DNA of 44,874 nucleotides from the NCBI GenBank assembly GCA_903842595.1, contig CAIMMO010000127.1, positions 1-44,874 on the forward strand, written 5' to 3'. The position numbers and the translations under genes were made by a program. The DNA comes from an uncultured Alphaproteobacteria bacterium (GTDB lineage: Bacteria > Pseudomonadota > Alphaproteobacteria > Caulobacterales > Hyphomonadaceae). The notes under the pieces are model-generated. The model saw nothing but the letters and a program-made list of their open reading frames with translations. It was not told the DNA's origin and did no database searches. This document shows positions 25,857-33,909 of this stretch, piece after piece; the stretch's first letter is position 1; each line of letters begins with the position of its first letter.

Positions 25857-26417
25857 GTGGCTGTGACAGACGCACCGCGCATCGAGCAGGTAGAGACCCG
25901 CCTGAAGGCCACAGGCCCGACAGCGGCGGCAATTGGCATCATCACCACGATCGTCGGCGTGTCGCTTCTCGCGAATTCCCCCGAAAGCCCTGCGCGCCCG
26001 GCAGCAACGCCTGCGGCCATGGCGCCAGCCCCCGCGCCGGAAGGTCCGCTTCCGCCCGTGATCGGCCTGCCCCAGACCCAGAACCAGCCCGGCGCCGCGG
26101 GTGCTGTGCAAACCGGCGTCGAGATTGTCGTCAAGTTCAAGGACGATGGCCGCGTGAAGGACATCATCGACGCCTTCTGGCGCGATCAGAATGCCGCGAG
26201 GGCAAAGTTCAACGCATGGAAGGCCTCGCGGCCCGAGTTTGCGGCGCTCAGTCTCGACCGCGTGACATATTCCAACGAGCTGGTGCTTGTGCACGATGGC
26301 TCGGTCCAGCCAGCACAGCGCGCCGCCGCCATGCGCGCGATCGCAGCGAAGCTGGGAACGACCGCCGATATTTCCTATGCAGAGCCCAACATGACGGCTC
26401 AACCCGGAGGACGATGA
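25857..26417 (+). CDS. Membrane-anchored protein with a subtilase-prodomain-like domain
   Basis: The 186-residue protein starts at GTG, chosen because a perfect AGGAGG lies nine bases upstream. A membrane helix at residues 21-39 (AAAIGIITTIVGVSLLA) would anchor it with the rest in the periplasm. After a Pro/Ala linker, residues 88-180 show a strand-helix-strand-helix-strand order: VEIVVKF, a long helix, VTYSNELVLVHDG, a second helix, then ADISYAEPNMTAQP. This matches the inhibitor I9/subtilisin prodomain pattern, including the final YAEPN. No protease domain is attached. The gene follows the subtilase by 89 bases, so a trans-acting chaperone or inhibitor of that protease is a reasonable inference. 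Confidence 0.65.
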   Translation: MAVTDAPRIEQVETRLKATGPTAAAIGIITTIVGVSLLANSPESPARPAATPAAMAPAPAPEGPLPPVIGLPQTQNQPGAAGAVQTGVEIVVKFKDDGRVKDIIDAFWRDQNAARAKFNAWKASRPEFAALSLDRVTYSNELVLVHDGSVQPAQRAAAMRAIAAKLGTTADISYAEPNMTAQPGGR

Positions 26418-27007
26418 TGAGATCCATGCTTCTGGGCGGCCTTGGCCTGCTCGCCATCGCCGCCGCCGCATGCACGGAGGAGCAGCCCGCAGCGCCTGCA
26501 GCCACCGCGCCGGCCGCGACCTCCGAAGAGCAGGTCGCTCAGCCTGCTTCCGCCGGTCCTCCTGCCGTGGCCGGACAGATCGACTGGGAAGCTGCGCGCG
26601 CCGACGCCGCAGCAAGACCATCAGACGTGGTGATCCCGCAAGCCGTCGGCAGCGATCCGCTGACCGTGCCGATGCTGCTGCCCGTGATCGTGCAGACCGC
26701 AAGCGACCGACCGACACCGCCGCGCGTGACCAAGGACGGGTATTTTGCGACCTATCATCTGCCGCGCTACGACGTGATCGTGAACGGCTCGAGCAAGGCC
26801 TATCAGGCCGGCTCCCCGCCCGCCGGCGACAAGACCGAGATGAAGTTCACGACGGTCGAAGCCGGCGCGCAGCTGGCCTTCTCGCGCTATGGCGCAGACT
26901 ATGTGATCGAATTCGAATGCCGCGAAGTCGACAGCCCGGAAGGCTGCATCACCGAAGCGCAGGCCAAGGAATTCGCGGAAAGCCTGTTCGTGGCGCAGTC
27001 GCGCTAG
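26417..27007 (+). CDS. Lipoprotein of the protease cluster
   Basis: The 196-residue protein has a lipoprotein signal (LLAIAAAAC) and an Ala/Pro/Glu-rich linker. A folded C-terminal part begins DPLTVPMLLPVIVQ and includes FATYHLPRYDVIVNGSSKAY and a possible disulfide pair in EFECREVDSPEGC. GGAGG lies six bases before the ATG at 26417; an ATG three bases earlier overlaps the stop of the prodomain-like gene (ATGA), so translation is probably coupled. I do not recognise the family. Its place between the prodomain-like gene and the M23 peptidase suggests a part in the same envelope process. Confidence 0.65.
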   Translation: MRSMLLGGLGLLAIAAAACTEEQPAAPAATAPAATSEEQVAQPASAGPPAVAGQIDWEAARADAAARPSDVVIPQAVGSDPLTVPMLLPVIVQTASDRPTPPRVTKDGYFATYHLPRYDVIVNGSSKAYQAGSPPAGDKTEMKFTTVEAGAQLAFSRYGADYVIEFECREVDSPEGCITEAQAKEFAESLFVAQSR

Positions 27008-27065
27008 GATCTTCGTCCAGCGGCCTTTGGCCGGGGCGAATGGGACGGTGAGTGGGAGTGGTGGG

Positions 27066-28271
27066 ATGAAACGGTCCTGGGTGAAGTTCGGCCTTGCCGC
27101 GCTGGCAAGCATGTCGTTGCTCGGCGCGTGCGATGCCAACAACGTGCTGCTTTGGCCATGGGTCGAGATCGCGGCGAAGGAAGAGGCTGTTCCCGAAGAC
27201 CCGACGCTTCCACCCCCGCCCCCGCCGCTCGACGCGGTTGATCCGGTGAACCCGTCCGGCCCAAGCGCAGGCGGCGTGCCGAACCCCAACGCCAACACGG
27301 GCGCGCCAGCAGACGGCACGCCCTTCCCGGAAACGATCCCGGAAAATCCGAACATCGACACGGGCGACGGCAAGCCGCTGGAAAGCATCGAGGGCGAGCC
27401 ACTCCCGCCCCTGCCAGCGCCGACCGAACCGACCGAGCCGGGCTCGAATGGCGGCATCCTGATCCCGCCGCCCTATGAAGAACCCGGAGCCCCTGCGCCA
27501 ACGGAGCCCACGACGCCGGAGACCCCAGCGCCGACCCCGACGCCACCCACAGCGCCGGCGCCGGTTGCAGCATCGTTCTATTTCTTCCGGCCGGGCAACC
27601 TCGCACCGTCGAGCGGCACAGGCTCCACCGAGGCAGCCGTGCTCGTCCCCGACATGCTGTTCCCGATCAAGGACGCACCTGCTGTGGCGCAGACGCAGGT
27701 CTATCGCTATGGCGGCGGCATCAAGGGCGGCGACCAGTGCGACACCCGCAACTTCACCGCCCCGTGGCGCGACAACTATTGCGAGAGCCGCTCGACGACC
27801 AACACCACGCCCTGGTGCGCCAAGACCGGCGTCCATCTCGGGCAGGACATCCGCGTCGGCACGCCGGAAGGCTGCAAGGCCGAGCGAGCCACCACGGCCG
27901 CCGATCGCGCCCGCTACGAAGTGGTCGCCGTCGAAGATGGCGTCATCTCCAACGTGGGCAGCTACACCGTCACGCTGCGCGCCGATTCCGGCGGGCGCAT
28001 CTATCGCTATCTCCACCTCAACATGAAGAAGCTGAAGGTCGCGACCAACCAGACCGTCAAGAAGGGCGACGTCATCGGTTATGTCTCGAACGATTTCGGC
28101 GGCACGCCAACCACGCTGCACCTCCATTTCGAGATCAAGCTGAACACCGCCACCAATGGCTGGCAGTACGCCCCGCCCTACGCCTCCCTGCTGGAAGCGT
28201 ACAAGCGGCGCGAGAGCAATCCGGGAGCCCAGGTCGCTGACGACTTCCTGGTGGCGACAACGCCGCGCTGA
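27066..28271 (+). CDS. M23 (LytM-type) metallopeptidase lipoprotein
   Basis: The 401-residue protein has a lipobox LGAC with Asp at +2, a 150-residue Pro/Thr/Glu linker, and a C-terminal peptidase domain. The zinc ligands are visible: His257 and Asp261 in GVHLGQDI, and the HxH pair at 352-354 in LHLHFEIK. YRYLHLN and KKGDVIGYV complete the family pattern. M23 enzymes cut peptidoglycan cross-bridges or glycine-rich peptides in the periplasm. With both zinc-site motifs complete it should be active. It is the last gene of the protease cluster, 58 bases after the preceding lipoprotein gene. Confidence 0.88.
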   Translation: MKRSWVKFGLAALASMSLLGACDANNVLLWPWVEIAAKEEAVPEDPTLPPPPPPLDAVDPVNPSGPSAGGVPNPNANTGAPADGTPFPETIPENPNIDTGDGKPLESIEGEPLPPLPAPTEPTEPGSNGGILIPPPYEEPGAPAPTEPTTPETPAPTPTPPTAPAPVAASFYFFRPGNLAPSSGTGSTEAAVLVPDMLFPIKDAPAVAQTQVYRYGGGIKGGDQCDTRNFTAPWRDNYCESRSTTNTTPWCAKTGVHLGQDIRVGTPEGCKAERATTAADRARYEVVAVEDGVISNVGSYTVTLRADSGGRIYRYLHLNMKKLKVATNQTVKKGDVIGYVSNDFGGTPTTLHLHFEIKLNTATNGWQYAPPYASLLEAYKRRESNPGAQVADDFLVATTPR

Positions 28272-28356
28272 GCGGAGCACCGGGCCTGGCGCTCCATAGT
28301 TCTTGCCCCGCGCGCCCGAACCTGCTTGAGAACCGGCAGTCTTTTGGCGGAGCAGG

Positions 28357-29070
28357 ATGATGGCGCAACTGGCGCTGGTGCGGCACGGACAGAGCCAGTG
28401 GAACCTGGAAGACAGGTTCACCGGCTGGTGGGATGTCGACCTGACGCATGTCGGCGAGGAAGAGGCCCGCCTGTCAGGCAAGCTGCTCAAGGACACAGGC
28501 GTCGACTTCACACGCGCCTACACCTCAGTGCAACGCCGCGCGATCCGCACGCTCTACCTCGCCCTCGACACGATGGACCGCCTCTGGCTGCCGGTGACCA
28601 AGGACTGGCATCTCAACGAACGACACTATGGCGGCCTCACCGGTCTCAACAAGAAGGAGACGGCTGCCAAGCACGGCGACGAGCAGGTGAAAATCTGGCG
28701 CCGCTCATTCGATATTCCGCCGCCAGACATGGTGGCTGGCGGCGAGTTTGATCTCTCGAAGGACCGCCGCTATCAGGGGCTCGCCATCCCGAACGCCGAA
28801 AGCCTCAAAACGACGCTCGACCGGGTCCTGCCCTACTGGGAGGCCGAGATCGCGCCGAAGCTGAAAGCTGGCGAGAACATCATGGTCGCCGCCCACGGCA
28901 ACAGCCTGCGCGCCATCGTGAAGCATCTCTTCCAGGTGCCCGACAGCGAGATCACCGAGGTGGAAATTCCCACCGGCAATCCGCTGCTGATCGATCTCGA
29001 CAACTCGCTCCACGTGAAGGCAGCGCGCTATCTCGACGCCGCGCGCGCCAAGCCTCTGCCGAAAGTCTGA
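28357..29070 (+). CDS. gpmA: 2,3-bisphosphoglycerate-dependent phosphoglycerate mutase
   Basis: The 237-residue protein is the cofactor-dependent mutase of glycolysis, interconverting 3- and 2-phosphoglycerate. It has LVRHGQSQWN with the phosphorylated His, FTGWWDVDLTHVG, NERHYGGLTGLNKKE and VAAHGNSLRAIVKHL with the second active-site His. The length is typical. GGAG lies four bases before the first ATG and seven before the second (28360), so the latter may be used. A small RibD-like deaminase gene follows three bases after the stop. Confidence 0.95.
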   Translation: MMAQLALVRHGQSQWNLEDRFTGWWDVDLTHVGEEEARLSGKLLKDTGVDFTRAYTSVQRRAIRTLYLALDTMDRLWLPVTKDWHLNERHYGGLTGLNKKETAAKHGDEQVKIWRRSFDIPPPDMVAGGEFDLSKDRRYQGLAIPNAESLKTTLDRVLPYWEAEIAPKLKAGENIMVAAHGNSLRAIVKHLFQVPDSEITEVEIPTGNPLLIDLDNSLHVKAARYLDAARAKPLPKV

Positions 29071-29073
29071 GTC

Positions 29074-29718
29074 ATGAGCGTTGGTCCTTCTGCGGAAGAC
29101 CTGCGCTTCATGTCCCGCGCGCTCGAACTGGCGCACGCACAACTGGGCCGCACTTCGCCCAACCCCAGTGTCGGCTGCGTGATCGTTGCGAATGGCGCGG
29201 TCATCGGCGAAGGCGCGACCGGCCGCTGTGGAAGGCCGCACGCGGAAGAGATCGCGCTCGCACAGGCCGGCGAAAGCGCCGTAGGCGCCACTGCCTATGT
29301 GACGCTTGAGCCCTGCAACCAACGATCAAACGGCTCATTCTCCTGCTCGCAGCTTCTGCTTGGCTCGGACGTCACTCGCGTGGTCATCGCCTGCCAAGAC
29401 CCCCATCCACTCGGCGCGCACGGCGCCACTCGTCTCATGGGCTCGGGTGTCGCAGTCGAGATCGGCCTGATGCGCGCCGAAGCCGAAGCACTCAACGCCG
29501 GCTTCTTCAAGCACCTCGCGACCGGCCGCCCATGGCTCGCCATCGATGGCGATGCATCGACCTACGACGGCGAGTTCGATCTGCAGCGAGATGAAACCTA
29601 CGAGGCGGCGCTCGATCGCCTGGGCGCCAAGGGCTGGACACGCGTGTGCGTTCTTCCTGACACGGCGCTGGCCGCACAGCTCAAGGCGCGCGGGCTGGTG
29701 GATGAGGCTCGCAGCTAG
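29074..29718 (+). CDS. RibD-like deaminase domain protein without reductase domain
   Basis: The 214-residue protein matches the N-terminal deaminase half of RibD: MSRALELAHAQLGRTSPNPSV, RPHAEEIALAQAG with the zinc His and catalytic Glu, and TLEPCNQRSNGSFSC with two zinc cysteines. The spacing between these cysteines is one residue longer than in standard RibD (EPCxHxGRTPPC). The C-terminal reductase domain is missing; the last 70 residues (RPWLAIDGDAST onward) are a short remnant. It may deaminate a riboflavin precursor or another pyrimidine. It starts three bases after gpmA and is probably co-transcribed, ending at the bidirectional terminator. Confidence 0.75.
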   Translation: MSVGPSAEDLRFMSRALELAHAQLGRTSPNPSVGCVIVANGAVIGEGATGRCGRPHAEEIALAQAGESAVGATAYVTLEPCNQRSNGSFSCSQLLLGSDVTRVVIACQDPHPLGAHGATRLMGSGVAVEIGLMRAEAEALNAGFFKHLATGRPWLAIDGDASTYDGEFDLQRDETYEAALDRLGAKGWTRVCVLPDTALAAQLKARGLVDEARS

Positions 29719-29777
29719 CGCCCGCGAGCACCGCCTCGCCGGCGCCGCACACGCCAGAGACTGTCAACCAGAATGAA

Positions 29778-29808
29778 AAACGGGCCGGCCACCAAGGCCG
29801 ACCCGTTT
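29778..29808. terminator. Bidirectional terminator between ribD-like gene and cspA
   Basis: AAACGGG pairs with CCCGTTT and CGGCC with GGCCG around a 5-base loop. A T-run follows on both strands, so it can end transcription of the convergent genes on either side. Confidence 0.8.
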
Positions 29809-29826
29809 CGAAGTTTTTGCGATGTC

Positions 29827-29844
29827 GCCGTCCGCAAGGACGGC
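29827..29844 (-). repeat. Small hairpin after the cspA stop codon
   Basis: GCCGTCC and GGACGGC form a perfect 7-bp stem with a GCAA loop 11 bases past the cspA stop. It may protect the mRNA 3' end or assist the terminator further on. Confidence 0.45.
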
Positions 29845-29855
29845 TTCGCGCCCGT

Positions 29856-30065
29856 TTAGAGGGGCTGAAGCTGCGTCGCGGCCATCTTGCCGGAGCGCTT
29901 GTCCTTCTCGAGCTCGAAGCTAACGCGCTGGCCCTCGTTGAGGCCGGCGAGTCCAGCACGCTGGACCGCAGAGATGTGCACGAAGATGTCCGCGCCGCCC
30001 TGCTCCGGCTGGATGAAACCGTAGCCCTTTTGCTCGTTGAACCATTTAACAGTACCGGTAGCCAT
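29856..30065 (-). CDS. cspA: Cold shock domain protein, CspA family
   Basis: The 69-residue OB-fold protein carries both RNA-binding motifs, KGYGFI (RNP1) and DIFVH (RNP2), after the typical [10 protein letters not shown] start. CspA proteins bind single-stranded RNA or DNA and melt mRNA structure, often at low temperature or on entry to stationary phase. The ribosome-binding site is weak. The 300-base region upstream could provide a long 5' leader like those that control other csp genes, but I cannot point to a specific element. Confidence 0.95.
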   Translation of the reverse strand: MATGTVKWFNEQKGYGFIQPEQGGADIFVHISAVQRAGLAGLNEGQRVSFELEKDKRSGKMAATQLQPL

Positions 30066-30371
30066 GTAGATCTAGTCTTTCGATAGGCATCCACGAGGCC
30101 GGGGGGACCCGCGGAAGGATTAGAGAACGCTTGCAGCCGCGTCCCCGGGGGCCGTCAAACCAGACTGTTCGGAAGGCCAGATCCGGAGCTCAATCCGACG
30201 GAATACCGTCATTTAGAGCAAGGAGAGCAACCCGAACCTGTTCAAAATTCGACCGCGCACCTATTGCACAATGGCGGCGTCTTGAAAAGACAGCGCCCAG
30301 GCCCTGACGTAGAGTTTAGTACGACCACGCGCACGCCTGTCGGTGTGCAACAATTTCGCTAACGAGCGCAG
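30066..30371. other. Divergent intergenic region between cspA and ygfZ-like gene
   Basis: These 306 bases hold the promoters of two divergent genes and probably the cspA leader. A CCCCGGGGG run occurs near 30140. I found no open reading frame, known riboswitch or clear promoter hexamers in it. Confidence 0.4.
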
Positions 30372-31193
30372 ATGCAGAAACCTCTCTTCCTCGCCGATCG
30401 CGCGATCATTTCGGTTAGCGGCGCAGACGCGGAGCTTTTCCTGAACGGCATCCTGACGGCGTCAACGCTCGGACTTCAGGACGAAGCGTTCCGTTATGGC
30501 GCACTGCTGACGCCGCAGGGCAAGGTGATTGCGGATGCACTGATCACGCGGCGCGACGACGCCATCCTGCTCGACTGCGCAGCGAGCGCCGCACCCGCGC
30601 TGGCGAAGCGGCTCACCTTGATGAAGCTGCGCGCCGCTGTCGTGATCGCGCAGCGTGATGACCTTGGTGTCACCGTGTTCGACGGCGCAGCCGATCCGCG
30701 CTCCGCCCTTGCCCCGCACCGCCGCATAGGGCCGCGTGCAGCAGGCGATGATCCCGCGCCGTATCATGCAGCACGCATCGCCGCAGGTCTCGCTGAACAG
30801 GGCGCTGACTTTGCCGGCGAAGACGTCTTCCCTGCCGACATCAACATGGACCTGCTGAACGGCGTCGACTTCAAGAAGGGCTGCTTCGTTGGCCAGGAAG
30901 TCACCTCGCGGATGAAACGCCGCGGGACCGCACGGCGCCGCACGATGCAAGCTGCAGTCGCCCCCGGCGCTGCGCCCGGAACACCCGTGATGGCCGGCGA
31001 ATTCGAGATCGGACTGCTGACGTCGATTTCCGGCGCCGCCGCCCTCACACGCCTGCGCATAGACCGACTGGCAGAAGCCGAAGCAAAGGGCGAGATCCTG
31101 ACAGCTGCTGGCTCTCCCGTTGTGGTCCGCCACCCGGACTGGCTGACCGGCGAACTCGCCGCCCTTGCCGAAGCCCGCGAAACGAAAGCCTGA
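30372..31193 (+). CDS. ygfZ: YgfZ/GcvT-type folate-binding protein
   Basis: The 273-residue protein has the diagnostic KGCFVGQEVTSRMKRRG motif near residue 175, with the conserved cysteine. The N-terminal fold matches aminomethyltransferase-like proteins (AELFLNGILTAS, ALLTPQGKVIADALI). YgfZ helps assemble or repair certain iron-sulfur proteins using tetrahydrofolate and acts in the cytoplasm. Its stop codon overlaps the ATG of the next gene, tag, by one base, so the two form a unit. Confidence 0.88.
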   Translation: MQKPLFLADRAIISVSGADAELFLNGILTASTLGLQDEAFRYGALLTPQGKVIADALITRRDDAILLDCAASAAPALAKRLTLMKLRAAVVIAQRDDLGVTVFDGAADPRSALAPHRRIGPRAAGDDPAPYHAARIAAGLAEQGADFAGEDVFPADINMDLLNGVDFKKGCFVGQEVTSRMKRRGTARRRTMQAAVAPGAAPGTPVMAGEFEIGLLTSISGAAALTRLRIDRLAEAEAKGEILTAAGSPVVVRHPDWLTGELAALAEARETKA

Positions 31194-31795
31194 TGAAGAA
31201 GCTGGACGACATCTCCTGCGGCTGGGCCCCCGCAAGCGACGAACTCTATCGCGGGTATCACGACACCGAATGGGGCGTCCCCGAACGCAACAGCCGCGCA
31301 CTCTGGGAAAAATTCCAGCTCGACGGCCATCAGGCAGGACTTTCGTGGATCACCATCCTGCGCAAGCGGGAGACGATGCGCGAGGAGTTCGACGCCTTCG
31401 AGCCCGAGAGGATCGCGCGCTGGACTCACAAACGCATCGAGCGCGCCATGCAGAACCCCGGCATCATCCGCAGCCCGATCAAGATCGCCGCCACCATCCG
31501 CAACGCCCAGCTCTATTGCGACATGGCCGAGCGCGGCGAGGACTTCTCGGACTATGTCTGGGGCTTCGTCGACAACAAGCCGATCATAAATCGCCTCGAC
31601 CACTGGCGAAACGTCCAGGCGAAGACACCGCTCTCCGAACACATCGCAAAGGACATGAAGAAGCGAGGCTTCAAGTTCTGCGGTCCAGTCATCGTCTACG
31701 CCGTGATGCAGGCCATGGGCATGGTCAACGATCACGAAGTGAGCTGTCCGCGTCACGGGCAAATCCAGAAGCTGGAACGCGCCCGCAAAAAGTGA
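31193..31795 (+). CDS. tag: DNA-3-methyladenine glycosylase I
   Basis: The 200-residue protein removes 3-methyladenine from alkylated DNA. Tag motifs are present: CGWAPASDELYRGYHDTEWG at the start, LDGHQAGLSWITILRKRE with the helix-hairpin-helix region following, and near the end CGPVIVYAVMQAMGMVNDHEVSCPRH. The Cys and His residues at the two ends form the zinc snap of the family. It overlaps the stop of the YgfZ gene by one base and is translated from the same message. Confidence 0.93.
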   Translation: MKKLDDISCGWAPASDELYRGYHDTEWGVPERNSRALWEKFQLDGHQAGLSWITILRKRETMREEFDAFEPERIARWTHKRIERAMQNPGIIRSPIKIAATIRNAQLYCDMAERGEDFSDYVWGFVDNKPIINRLDHWRNVQAKTPLSEHIAKDMKKRGFKFCGPVIVYAVMQAMGMVNDHEVSCPRHGQIQKLERARKK

Positions 31796-31826
31796 GATGA
31801 TCCAGCGCTGACAGGGGAGGGTCTCG

Positions 31827-32087
31827 ATGCGCCTGGTTCTGGTTGTGCCGCTCGCGCTTTCACTCGCCGGCTGCGTGATCGACCCGAATACGCAGCCCTA
31901 CGATCCGCGTATCCCGACGCAGACCAGCGAGCTGGAGACGATAGACCCCTATCACCGGGACAAGATTCCCGACACGCCCTATGAAATCCGCAAGGCCGAG
32001 ATCGAGCGCGACGAACGGCTCGCGGGTCGCGGCGGACCGACCTACCCGCCCCTGTTCAAGGGTCAGGCAGGGGACGACGGGCGATGA
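31827..32087 (+). CDS. Small lipoprotein
   Basis: The 86-residue product starts MRLVLVVPLALSLAGC, a lipoprotein signal with the cysteine at residue 16. The mature part is short, polar and Pro/Asp/Glu-rich (PYDPRIPTQTSELETIDPYH) with no recognisable domain. AGGGGAGGG before the ATG is a strong ribosome-binding site. Its stop overlaps the start of a second small lipoprotein gene in an ATGA, so the pair is co-translated. Confidence 0.65.
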   Translation: MRLVLVVPLALSLAGCVIDPNTQPYDPRIPTQTSELETIDPYHRDKIPDTPYEIRKAEIERDERLAGRGGPTYPPLFKGQAGDDGR

Positions 32088-32266
32088 GGATCCTGCTCGC
32101 CGCGCTTGCGCTGGCGCCTGTCGCCAGCTGTGTCAGCGTGCAGTCCGCCTATGACAGCGCCGCGCGCCGGGACTGTCAGTCGGTCGTCAACGCCGAGGAC
32201 AGGCAGGCCTGCCTGTCCGGCGTCGAGCGCAACGCGGCAGAGAAGCGCGCCGCGAGGCGATCCTGA
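32084..32266 (+). CDS. Small lipoprotein with a Cys pair
   Basis: The 60-residue product starts MRILLAALALAPVASC; the cysteine at residue 16 fits a lipobox. The short mature part has two more cysteines (RRDCQSV and RQACLSG) 14 residues apart, which could form a disulfide. The start overlaps the stop of the preceding lipoprotein gene by four bases. No family recognised. Confidence 0.55.
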   Translation: MRILLAALALAPVASCVSVQSAYDSAARRDCQSVVNAEDRQACLSGVERNAAEKRAARRS

Positions 32267-32336
32267 TTCCGTGCACAATCGTCCTGTGCGGCGACACGCA
32301 AGGTGCTAGAGTGCGACATCGTTGCGGGACGGGAAC

Positions 32337-32894
32337 ATGACAGACTTTGCCAGCATCATGCGACGCGTGATCACCGCCGACGAAGCCTCCGGCGACAGCG
32401 TGGTGATCATCGACGGTCCGCCCTCCGCAATGAATGGCGACCCCGCCGTCGGCGGCCTGTTCGACATCTGGCACGACGACGCGTTCGGTCCTCTCAACCC
32501 GCAGAACACCCACGATCTCGGCCCGGATCGCTGCGTGCTTTCGCCGGCGACAGGCAAGGTGAAAGTCCGCTGGTTCGTGATCCCACCGCCGCCCGCTGAC
32601 GTTCCCCGCGAACAGCTCAACGCCGCCGCCCGCGCGCGCTTTGCATCGTTCGACGCCGAGGATCACCTCACCGACCAGTCGAAATCGCCTGCCATGCACA
32701 AGACGGAATCGCTCGATGTGATCTGCCTCCTGCAAGGCGAGGTCGACCTCATCCTCGATACAGGCCGCACCCGGATCAAGCCAGGCCAGATCGTGATCCA
32801 GCGCGGAACCAGCCACGGCTGGGAAGCTGTCGGCGCGCCAGCCCTTCTGCTTGCGGTGCTGATAGACCGGCCGCTTGTGGCCCCACCGCACTAG
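32337..32894 (+). CDS. Cupin-domain protein
   Basis: The 185-residue protein has an N-terminal region with DIWHDDAFGPLNP and, at about 118-175, a single cupin domain: MHKTESLDVICLLQGEVDLIL, then IKPGQIVIQRGTSHGW. The first metal motif is incomplete (one His rather than HxH), so metal binding is uncertain. The arrangement resembles small cupins linked to catabolic genes. GGGACGGGAAC before the ATG at 32337 supports the start. It probably works in the cytoplasm; substrate unknown. Confidence 0.72.
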   Translation: MTDFASIMRRVITADEASGDSVVIIDGPPSAMNGDPAVGGLFDIWHDDAFGPLNPQNTHDLGPDRCVLSPATGKVKVRWFVIPPPPADVPREQLNAAARARFASFDAEDHLTDQSKSPAMHKTESLDVICLLQGEVDLILDTGRTRIKPGQIVIQRGTSHGWEAVGAPALLLAVLIDRPLVAPPH

Positions 32895-32928
32895 TCCACG
32901 CGTTCAGCCAGCGAGTAGAGGAATAGAC

Positions 32929-33162
32929 ATGATGATGCGTTTCACACTTCCCGCCCTTCTCCTCGCACTGGCCGCCTCCGCCTGCTCGACGCCCGGGTCT
33001 CCGGAGACCGGACTGACCCAGCAACAGGTCTGCCTGGCGCACAACGAGAACGATCCCGCCCAGCGCGATCGCTGCCTCGTCAACGCGGCCTCGCGCAGCG
33101 ACACGGCGCCCGACGTGCGCCCGATGGACCTTCCGGTGCGCACAGGCCAGATCGGCGATTGA
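32929..33162 (+). CDS. Small lipoprotein
   Basis: The 77-residue product starts MMMRFTLPALLLALAASAC and has a lipobox (ASAC). The mature part has two cysteines about 15 residues apart (QQVCLAHNENDPAQRDRCL), a pattern resembling the second small lipoprotein at 32084-32266, which also has a C-x14-C pair. AGAGGA six bases upstream of the first ATG supports the start. It converges with a LysE gene with only one base between stop codons. Confidence 0.6.
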   Translation: MMMRFTLPALLLALAASACSTPGSPETGLTQQQVCLAHNENDPAQRDRCLVNAASRSDTAPDVRPMDLPVRTGQIGD

Positions 33163-33163
33163 C

Positions 33164-33790
33164 CTATCGCCCTGTCGTCGCCCAGGTGAGATAGACCGCG
33201 ACCCCCGCCGACACGACCATCGCGAGCGCCGCGATCCGGAAGAAGCCGGTCGCGAACCCCTCTGACTGGAAGCGCCGCGCCAGCGCGTCCGCGCCCGAGG
33301 CGTAGACCATGAGCCCGAACATCTCGCACACCGTCACGGTCGCCATGCTGATCAGCACTTGCGGGATCATGTCGTGGTCAGGATTGAAGTAGGTCGGCAA
33401 CAGCCCGCCAAAGTAGACAAGCGCGTTCGGGTTCGCGAGCTGCAGTCCGACACCGTGCACGAACAGCCTCGCGCGCGGTGGTGGTTCGCGCCGCAACAGG
33501 TCAACCGGGGCGCCAAACGCCGTCTTCCACGCCAGCCACACGATGAAGGCGATGCCCGCAATCTTGAAGGCGAGAAACGCCTCAGGAAAGGTCCTGGCGA
33601 CAAGGGCCACGCCCGAGGCCGCAAGCGCGATCCAGACGAGGTTGGCCGCGCAGATACCCACCGCGGGCGCCGTAGAGGCCCAGAAACCATACCGGATCGA
33701 CGCCGTGGTCACGAGCATCACCGCCGGTCCAGGCGTCAGCCCGCCGGCCAGAAACAGCAATGTGAAATTGGCCCAGACCCAGAGTTCCAT
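33164..33790 (-). CDS. LysE family transporter
   Basis: The 208-residue protein has about six membrane helices and LysE/RhtB family motifs: FLAGGLTPGPAVMLVTTASIRYG near the N-terminus and LQLANPNALVYFGGLLPTY in the middle. The family exports amino acids or related molecules across the inner membrane. The start at 33790 (MELWVWANFTLLF) is chosen because it opens just before the first helix; the longer frame adds a polar stretch with no known role. Substrate unknown. Confidence 0.85.
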   Translation of the reverse strand: MELWVWANFTLLFLAGGLTPGPAVMLVTTASIRYGFWASTAPAVGICAANLVWIALAASGVALVARTFPEAFLAFKIAGIAFIVWLAWKTAFGAPVDLLRREPPPRARLFVHGVGLQLANPNALVYFGGLLPTYFNPDHDMIPQVLISMATVTVCEMFGLMVYASGADALARRFQSEGFATGFFRIAALAMVVSAGVAVYLTWATTGR

Positions 33791-33909
33791 CGGCGGCTCT
33801 ATAGGGCTCGCGCGGAGTTGAGTCAGGGGGTAGATGAGCGGGCGCCGGCGGCGGTTGCTCCCCCGGACAGCTGCGCTATCACAGATGCTCAACGGGAGGC
33901 GCTACAGGC

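Noticed and set aside
30066..30371. Search for a cold-shock thermosensor or riboswitch upstream of cspA
   Set aside because: The region is long enough for a structured leader, but I could not find a convincing conserved element by eye.
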